Shown one piece after another: positions 34,276 to 39,844 of a stretch of 39,844 bases of DNA. The notes beneath the pieces are model-generated. The model was given only the letters and a program-made list of their open reading frames with translations. It searched no databases and had not been told where the DNA came from. The stretch comes from Ignavibacteriota bacterium (GTDB lineage Bacteria > Bacteroidota > Ignavibacteria > Kapaibacteriales > UBA2268). The position numbers were made by a program, and so were the translations under genes. The DNA lies in the NCBI GenBank assembly GCA_024636855.1, contig JAGXGG010000011.1, forward strand, positions 1 through 39,844, written 5' to 3'. Position 1 is the first letter of the stretch, and the number at the start of each line of letters is the position of its first letter.

Positions 34276-37161
34276 ATGAAATTTTTAACCACATCTAGCA
34301 TTATTCTAATTCTTACATTTTCATCTTTGTTCTCGGGAATAGACGTAGAAGAAGTCAAAGAAAAACTAGCATTAATCCAAAATTCAGGAAATTCAGGTAA
34401 AGAATTTTTGTTTACTATTCCACCAATCTACGAGGAAGAAAGTGCAGGATTTGATAATTTTGTTAAAATTCTAGTTACGAGCACATTTAGCACAGATGTT
34501 ATTGTTGAGGTGCCTGGTATAGGATTCTACAAAAATAGTAAAACTATTGAAAATGGAGTAATTGAATTCGAATTGTCTCCTACCGTTGCTCAACCAATAT
34601 TACATTCAGGTAGAACCGATAAAGCTAGACCTGCGAGAGTTTACAAAGATGCTGCCATTAGAGTATATTCAAAATCACCAGTAATCGTTTACGTTGTTGC
34701 TAAGTTTAAAAATAACTCCGATGGTTTTTTTGCAACCCCAACGAAATATTTTGGTACAAAATATATAAATTCTGTTTATCAAGAGCCAGCTTTATGGGAG
34801 AGTGGGTGGTTCAATCCATTTACAGCTGTTGTAGCTGCTTATGATAATACAAAAATAGATTTCACAATGGGAGGTGGGGCTGAAGGTAATGATGCTGTAC
34901 CGTTTGAAGATGGTAGTTTAATAACAACTGGTAAATCAAAAAGTACCATTATGTCTAAAGGTGATGTCTTGTTACTTTCTATCAACGGTCAAAAGCAAGA
35001 TTTATCAGGTAGTTTGTTCGAAGGGAATAAGCCATTTGCAATAGTATCTGGTATGCATTGTGCTAGATTTCCTTTGGATATTGGATCATGCGACTATGCA
35101 GTCAATATGGAATTGCCTACTAAAAATTGGGGCAGGACTCATTTCGTTACTCCACAGATGGATAGAGCATTCAACGGCATTGTTAGAATTTATGCTTCTG
35201 AACCAAATACAGATATCTATAGAAGTGGTGCTTATATAGGTACATTAGAGAAGGGTGGAGGAGGCTCAATAGGTGAATCATATCTCGAGTTAAGAGTTTG
35301 GCCTAAATTTGTTAATGAAGATGTAAGAGGGGTACCAAAAGTAGCTACTTTTACTTCTACAAAGCCCACAGCAATAGTATATTACAACACAAGTAGTGTA
35401 GAAGACAATGATTACATCTCAGGTATGACTAGAGACCCTTTTATGGCACTAATTCCACCTATAGAAGCTGCGGTAAATAATGCAATTGTCTATTCTCCTA
35501 ATGCTTTAGGAGCATCAGTTCCATTCACTGAGAATTATGTTAGAATTACATTTCCGTTAGTTAATGATAAAATACCTGATGATTTATTAGTCGCAGAGCT
35601 TTCAACAGAAATTACTAATCCTAAGTATAAGAAATTAAGTCAGCAATTTGATACTAATCACTATCAGTTTAATGTTAAATACGAAGGCAAAACTTATGGA
35701 TCAAAAGTAATAAGTGTAGGCTCTGAAGGTGTATATTCATTCAAATCAGATAGCTCGAAGTTTATTGTAGAATCTTTTGGAGCAAGCAGTTATGAGACTT
35801 ATGGTTTTCCAACTGCCTTTTCTTTAAATGATTATTCTAAACCTGATAGTATAGCACCTCATTTCTCATTTACTCAACAGTGTAATGGAGATATATTGAA
35901 GGATGGAGGTACTGTTACAGATTTCCCTGAAGATGATACCGCTCGTTCTAACATGGCTGAAATATTTGTTGTTGCAAAAGAGAATTATCTTTTTGATTGG
36001 AGGAGAACTGAAAATTATGATTTCATACCCGGTGAACAAAGGGAATTAAAGTGGTGGCTTACTGTAATTGATAAATCAAAGCCGGCTTCTGCATTAATAT
36101 ATTTTAGTGATATGGCAGGGAATGACACTACGATTTTCATAGAATATACTCTTCCTATTTATGAAATGGAAGTGCTATCATCTGTTAATGAGTTATTTAA
36201 TCCAAAATTGAATACCATTTATTTTCAAGATACAATCCGAAATTTATCTTCGACAATGACATTAAATATTACGAGAGTTGAAATACCTAATCAAAACTCG
36301 CCTTTCAAAATAACTTCTTTTGAAGATAATTGGTTACCAGGTACTCCTATTCCTCCTCTCGAAGAAAGATATATAAATATTACTTTTCAAAAAGATGAAA
36401 TAAAAAATAATAATACATATTCAGATTCTTTGTTTATCGGACTTGGTTACGAGGACGATGGAGAGATAAGTGAATGTAAATTTATCTCGATTTCGGAGCT
36501 CAAAACTTCAGTATACTTCCCTGTTTACAGCTTAAGATATGGAAATTATTTTGGTGAATTTAATGAAAATAGTAAGCCAAAAAAATTAACAGAAACAATC
36601 CGAAATTTATCTACAAATGCACCTCTTTATATATCTAGGTTAGAGTTCAAACATGGAGATAAAGGTTTCAGCTTAGGAGTATTTACTCCATTTAGTTGGG
36701 ATATAACTAAACCAATTGCTCCTAATTCTGAAGTTGTTGTTGACATTATATTTAATCCTAAATCAGTTGAACAAGGAGATGAAGATATAGAATTGACTGA
36801 TTCATTAGGTATTGGTATATCAGTAATGAATGTAAATAATGAGTTAGAAGAATTAGAATTTAACTTTAAAACTCAGCAGAAAGCGATATTAAAAGCAAAA
36901 GATCTTACATCAGTTACCCCAGAGCAAACTCTATCTGAGTATATGACAGTTACGGAGTCGAGCATTGAGATATTATCACAGGCTTTAGCTGAAGGATTTA
37001 CCGAGCTTTCTATATTCAACTTAGATGGCAGTAAAGTAATTAGTACTGACATACAGAACAAAAACTCAATTGCAATCAGTGGCCTTAATTCAGGGACTTA
37101 CATCGTAACGTTGAAAAGTGAGAGTAGATTACTCACAAAAAAGATAAATATTGTGAAGTAA
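34276..37161 (+). CDS. IgGFc-binding-type secreted protein with T9SS tail, copy 2
   Basis: A 961-aa paralogue of copy 1. Signal peptide at about 1-20, then DVEEVKEKLALIQNSGNSGK and the IgGFc-binding-type domain (about 30-500), with its cysteine pair in CARFP and CDYAVNMELP. A following beta region contains a second cysteine (QQCNGD). Two tandem repeats lie at about 640-720 and 770-875. Each begins with an RNLS motif and continues through a strand like LYISRLEF or LNITRVEI to a late DSL motif; they resemble ASPM-SPD2-Hydin or choice-of-anchor beta domains. The 83-residue tail is close to that of copy 1. AGGAA at 34266-34270 precedes the ATG. Likely exported through T9SS as an adhesin- or surface-layer-like protein; that role is inference. 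Confidence 0.78.
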   Translation: MKFLTTSSIILILTFSSLFSGIDVEEVKEKLALIQNSGNSGKEFLFTIPPIYEEESAGFDNFVKILVTSTFSTDVIVEVPGIGFYKNSKTIENGVIEFELSPTVAQPILHSGRTDKARPARVYKDAAIRVYSKSPVIVYVVAKFKNNSDGFFATPTKYFGTKYINSVYQEPALWESGWFNPFTAVVAAYDNTKIDFTMGGGAEGNDAVPFEDGSLITTGKSKSTIMSKGDVLLLSINGQKQDLSGSLFEGNKPFAIVSGMHCARFPLDIGSCDYAVNMELPTKNWGRTHFVTPQMDRAFNGIVRIYASEPNTDIYRSGAYIGTLEKGGGGSIGESYLELRVWPKFVNEDVRGVPKVATFTSTKPTAIVYYNTSSVEDNDYISGMTRDPFMALIPPIEAAVNNAIVYSPNALGASVPFTENYVRITFPLVNDKIPDDLLVAELSTEITNPKYKKLSQQFDTNHYQFNVKYEGKTYGSKVISVGSEGVYSFKSDSSKFIVESFGASSYETYGFPTAFSLNDYSKPDSIAPHFSFTQQCNGDILKDGGTVTDFPEDDTARSNMAEIFVVAKENYLFDWRRTENYDFIPGEQRELKWWLTVIDKSKPASALIYFSDMAGNDTTIFIEYTLPIYEMEVLSSVNELFNPKLNTIYFQDTIRNLSSTMTLNITRVEIPNQNSPFKITSFEDNWLPGTPIPPLEERYINITFQKDEIKNNNTYSDSLFIGLGYEDDGEISECKFISISELKTSVYFPVYSLRYGNYFGEFNENSKPKKLTETIRNLSTNAPLYISRLEFKHGDKGFSLGVFTPFSWDITKPIAPNSEVVVDIIFNPKSVEQGDEDIELTDSLGIGISVMNVNNELEELEFNFKTQQKAILKAKDLTSVTPEQTLSEYMTVTESSIEILSQALAEGFTELSIFNLDGSKVISTDIQNKNSIAISGLNSGTYIVTLKSESRLLTKKINIVK

Positions 37162-37240
37162 CGATTATTCAAATAATAAAACCGATTAGGAATAATATTC
37201 GGGTTTTATTATATTTACAACTAAAAAAACAGGAATGACC
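37162..37240 (+). repeat. Duplicated spacer, copy 2
   Basis: Matches 34198-34275 with a handful of substitutions and single-base indels. Together the two mark the unit of tandem duplication: one gene plus one spacer. Confidence 0.9.
37178..37207 (+). terminator. Degenerate terminator-like hairpin between copies 2 and 3
   Basis: The counterpart of the hairpin after copy 1, in a duplicated 79-bp spacer. Arms AAAACCGA and TCGGGTTTT pair with one bulged G, so it is weaker than its partner. Confidence 0.5.
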
Positions 37241-39844
37241 ATGAAATTTTTAACCACATCTTGCATTATACTATTACTTACTTTTTCTTCACTTTTATCT
37301 GGAATTGATGTTGAAGAAGTCAAAGATAAACTTAATCTAATACAAAATAATGGGAATTCTGGAAATGATTTCTGGTTTACTATACCCCCGTGTTACGAAG
37401 AGACAACGGGAAATAATTTTATAAAAATATTAGTTACTAGTACTTTCGAAACGCAAATAACAGTTGATATCCCAGGAAATGGTTTTTATAGAAGTAGGAA
37501 AACCGTAGCAAATGGTGTAGTTGAATTTGCGATAAAACCTGTAGAAGCTCAAGCTTTTCTACATCAAGCAAGAACTAATAAAACACCACCAGCTAATGTT
37601 TATAAAGGGGCAGGAATACATGTCACTTCTGAAAAACCTGTATTAGTTTACGTGGTAGTTAAATATAGAGCTACTTCAGATGGATTCTTTGCCATTCCTA
37701 CGAAATACTTTGGAACAGAGTATATTAATATGGTATATCAGGAACCAAATTTTAAACTTTATTATAATTATAGCGGACTTGCATCACCATTTACAGGGAT
37801 AACTGCAGCTTATGATAATACAGAAGTAAAATTTACGATGGGTGGTGGACCTAATCGTGATGATCAAGTAGAACTTAAAGGTGGAGAACTACTCTCTACT
37901 GGACAATCAACTATAATAAAATTGAATAAAGGAGATGTTTGGATAGCGGGGGTTCATGATGTTGAACAAGATTTATCAGGTAGCTTAATAACTGGAAATA
38001 AACCTTTTTCAATTGTCTCGGGTGTGCATTGTGCTAATTTCCCAGTTGGGAATTTCTGGTGTGACTATTCTGTTAATATGGAATCACCTATTGACAAATG
38101 GGGAAAGAATTACTTTATAACACCTCAAATGGAAAGAGGATACAATGGAATTGTTAGAATATTTGCTTCCGAACCTAATACAACAATTAAAAGAAATGGA
38201 ATTACTATTGGTAATTTGAAAGATGGTGGAGGCTCTGGGTTTGGTGATTCATATTTAGAAATGCGACTTTGGCCAAAGTATGATACTTCAGGAGATTCTA
38301 TTACACCAAAGTTAGCTCATATTAGTGCCGATAAACCAATTGCTATCACTTATTATAATACTGGTACACAAGAAGATGGGGTTGGTGGTAAGAGTGATCC
38401 GTTTATGTCTCAAATTCCTCCAATAGAGGCCGCTGTCAATAATACTTTAGTATCTTCTCCTAACGCTTTAGAAGGAGGAGATATTTTTACTGAAAATTAT
38501 CTTAGAATTACCTTCCCGCTTGTCAACAATGAAATTCCTGATGATTTATTATTTGCCGAATTATCTACATCTGGTGTAGCACCAAAATACTTCAAAATTA
38601 AAGAAATTTTTGGTGCAAGTTTCGATGCGTTTGAAATTGGATATGAAGGTAAATCTTACGCTTCTATGAAACTAACTTTAGGAACTGAAGGTTCTTATTC
38701 AATCAAATCAGATTCTTCAAAATTTGTAACTGAATCATTTGGTTTTAGTCCTTATGAATCTTATGGTTTTCCAACTTCATTCAATTTAAATCTTCAAAAT
38801 TCCAAAGACAAGTTAGCTCCTATTATTACTTTTATTCAACAATGTAATGGTGATATATTAATGGACGACGGGTTAGTGACTGATCTACCAAATGATGATG
38901 AAATAAGATCCAATTTAGCCGAAATCTATATGTTAGAATCTGAGAACTATGAATTTGCATTGAATTCGAATGGAAATGAGTTTATTCCAGGTCAGAATGC
39001 TTCCTTTAATTGGGAGCTTATAGTTATTGATAAATCGAAACCAGCTTCTGCTCTATTATTTGCTTCTGATATGGCAGGTAACGAATCAACTATGCTGATA
39101 AACTATGTTAATACAGAAATGGAAGCAACTTCTTCAAATCACTTTTTACAAAATCCTAAATTGAAGGAAATCTCATTTCAAGATACACTTAGAAATTTAT
39201 CGAATAGCAAACCAATTTATTTAAGTCGAATTGAGCTAGCTAGCGAAAATAAAGACTTTAAGATAGTATCAATCGAGCCTAGTAATTGGGACATGAGTAT
39301 GCCATTACTACCAAATTCTGAAGTATATGTAAATATCAAATTCGCTAAATTCAAAATTAGTAATACAGATATATACAGAGACACATTGTATGTAGGCCTG
39401 GGCTCAGAAAAAGATGGCAAAATAGTAGAATGCCAGTATTACCCAATTGCTAATTATAGCGTAACTGCTGATTATCCAAATTATAAACTAGAAAGAAGCA
39501 ATTATTATGGTGAATTTACTCCATCATCGAAACCAATAAAACAACAAGGAACTATTAGTAATTTATCTGAGACATCTCCCTTGTATATTTCTAGATTAGA
39601 GTTAAAAGATGGGGGCAAAGGCTTTAGCTTGGGTGGGTTTTTACCTTTTGATTGGGATTTGTCTAAACCAATAGCTCACAATGAAGAAGTTTTAGTAGAT
39701 ATAATATTCAATCCTAAATCAGTTGAACAAGGAGAAGAAGATATTGAATTAACTGATTCATTAGGTATTGGTATATCAGTGATGAATGCTAATAATGAGT
39801 TAGAAGAATTAGAGTTCAGTTATAAAACAGAGCAGAAAGCTATA
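37241..39844 (+). CDS. IgGFc-binding-type secreted protein, copy 3 (cut by window edge)
   Basis: The third paralogue is open for 868 codons with no stop and runs off the right edge, so it is partial rather than broken. Signal peptide region MKFLTTSCIILLLTF leads into GIDVEEVKDKLNLIQNNGNS. The IgGFc-binding-type domain has DFWFTIPP, SEKPVLVYVVVKY and the cysteine pair in CANFP and CDYSVNMESP. Two RNLS/SNLS-type beta repeats follow at about 645-735 and 765-868, matching copy 2 in place and order; the second is nearly identical to it. A T9SS tail like that of the other two probably follows outside the window. AGGAA at 37231-37235 precedes the ATG. Confidence 0.78.
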   Translation, partial: MKFLTTSCIILLLTFSSLLSGIDVEEVKDKLNLIQNNGNSGNDFWFTIPPCYEETTGNNFIKILVTSTFETQITVDIPGNGFYRSRKTVANGVVEFAIKPVEAQAFLHQARTNKTPPANVYKGAGIHVTSEKPVLVYVVVKYRATSDGFFAIPTKYFGTEYINMVYQEPNFKLYYNYSGLASPFTGITAAYDNTEVKFTMGGGPNRDDQVELKGGELLSTGQSTIIKLNKGDVWIAGVHDVEQDLSGSLITGNKPFSIVSGVHCANFPVGNFWCDYSVNMESPIDKWGKNYFITPQMERGYNGIVRIFASEPNTTIKRNGITIGNLKDGGGSGFGDSYLEMRLWPKYDTSGDSITPKLAHISADKPIAITYYNTGTQEDGVGGKSDPFMSQIPPIEAAVNNTLVSSPNALEGGDIFTENYLRITFPLVNNEIPDDLLFAELSTSGVAPKYFKIKEIFGASFDAFEIGYEGKSYASMKLTLGTEGSYSIKSDSSKFVTESFGFSPYESYGFPTSFNLNLQNSKDKLAPIITFIQQCNGDILMDDGLVTDLPNDDEIRSNLAEIYMLESENYEFALNSNGNEFIPGQNASFNWELIVIDKSKPASALLFASDMAGNESTMLINYVNTEMEATSSNHFLQNPKLKEISFQDTLRNLSNSKPIYLSRIELASENKDFKIVSIEPSNWDMSMPLLPNSEVYVNIKFAKFKISNTDIYRDTLYVGLGSEKDGKIVECQYYPIANYSVTADYPNYKLERSNYYGEFTPSSKPIKQQGTISNLSETSPLYISRLELKDGGKGFSLGGFLPFDWDLSKPIAHNEEVLVDIIFNPKSVEQGEEDIELTDSLGIGISVMNANNELEELEFSYKTEQKAI

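Noticed and set aside
37241-39844. Copy 3 as a pseudogene
   Set aside because: Translation from 37241 is open through all 868 codons to the window edge with all motifs in frame; it is only cut by the edge.
32044-39844. Invasive IgG-binding virulence locus
   Set aside because: The family name comes from animal FCGBP-like proteins; nothing in the sequence shows IgG binding or host association.

Overview
The window looks like chromosomal DNA from an AT-rich, Gram-negative member of the Bacteroidota/Chlorobiota assemblage. A fused lpxC-fabZ gene followed by lpxA, several proteins ending in type IX secretion (T9SS) C-terminal sorting domains, a DUF5686/carboxypeptidase-regulatory-domain protein and weak Shine-Dalgarno signals all point that way. 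I cannot fix the genus; a Kapabacteria- or Ignavibacteria-like lineage is possible but is inference. No prophage, insertion sequence, CRISPR array or plasmid function was seen.

Layout. Positions 1-9155 are minus-strand housekeeping and envelope genes in tight clusters: cmk (cut by the window edge), a HAD phosphatase, ssb, a DUF1207 outer-membrane protein and a WbaP-type sugar-phosphate transferase; then lpxA and lpxC/fabZ; then mscS, trmB, an MlaE-type permease and apaG. Positions 9255-13347 are a plus-strand island of secreted proteins: a cysteine-free gingipain-fold (C25-like) protein, an Asp-box protein with a T9SS tail, and a small unknown. A 52-bp duplicated gene end lies inside this island. 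A 374-bp gap follows that is packed with different short palindromes. Then come a DUF5686 protein and fhs (minus), and a Cu/Zn permease fused to a heavy-metal-associated domain (plus). A 97-aa secreted protein follows, whose start codon is buried in a 17-bp hairpin, and then a shared terminator and an initiator tRNA. Next are an M1 aminopeptidase with a T9SS tail (minus) and, on plus, an aldo/keto reductase, a FliK-like unknown and malic enzyme-phosphotransacetylase. Two convergent terminators separate these from nuoN-nuoM-nuoL (minus).

The right end (32044-39844) holds a tandem array of three large paralogous secreted proteins of the IgGFc-binding type, the last cut by the window edge. The first two carry almost the same T9SS tail, and the spacers between genes are also duplicated. 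Copies 2 and 3 have two extra repeated beta-domains that copy 1 lacks. This array is the most system-like novelty: a family of surface or secreted adhesin-like proteins diversifying by duplication and local sequence homogenisation.

Together the genes cover outer-membrane lipid A and glycan synthesis, envelope homeostasis (MscS, MlaE), respiratory proton pumping, one-carbon and C4 metabolism, and a sizeable T9SS secretome. None of the T9SS machinery genes themselves lie in the window.
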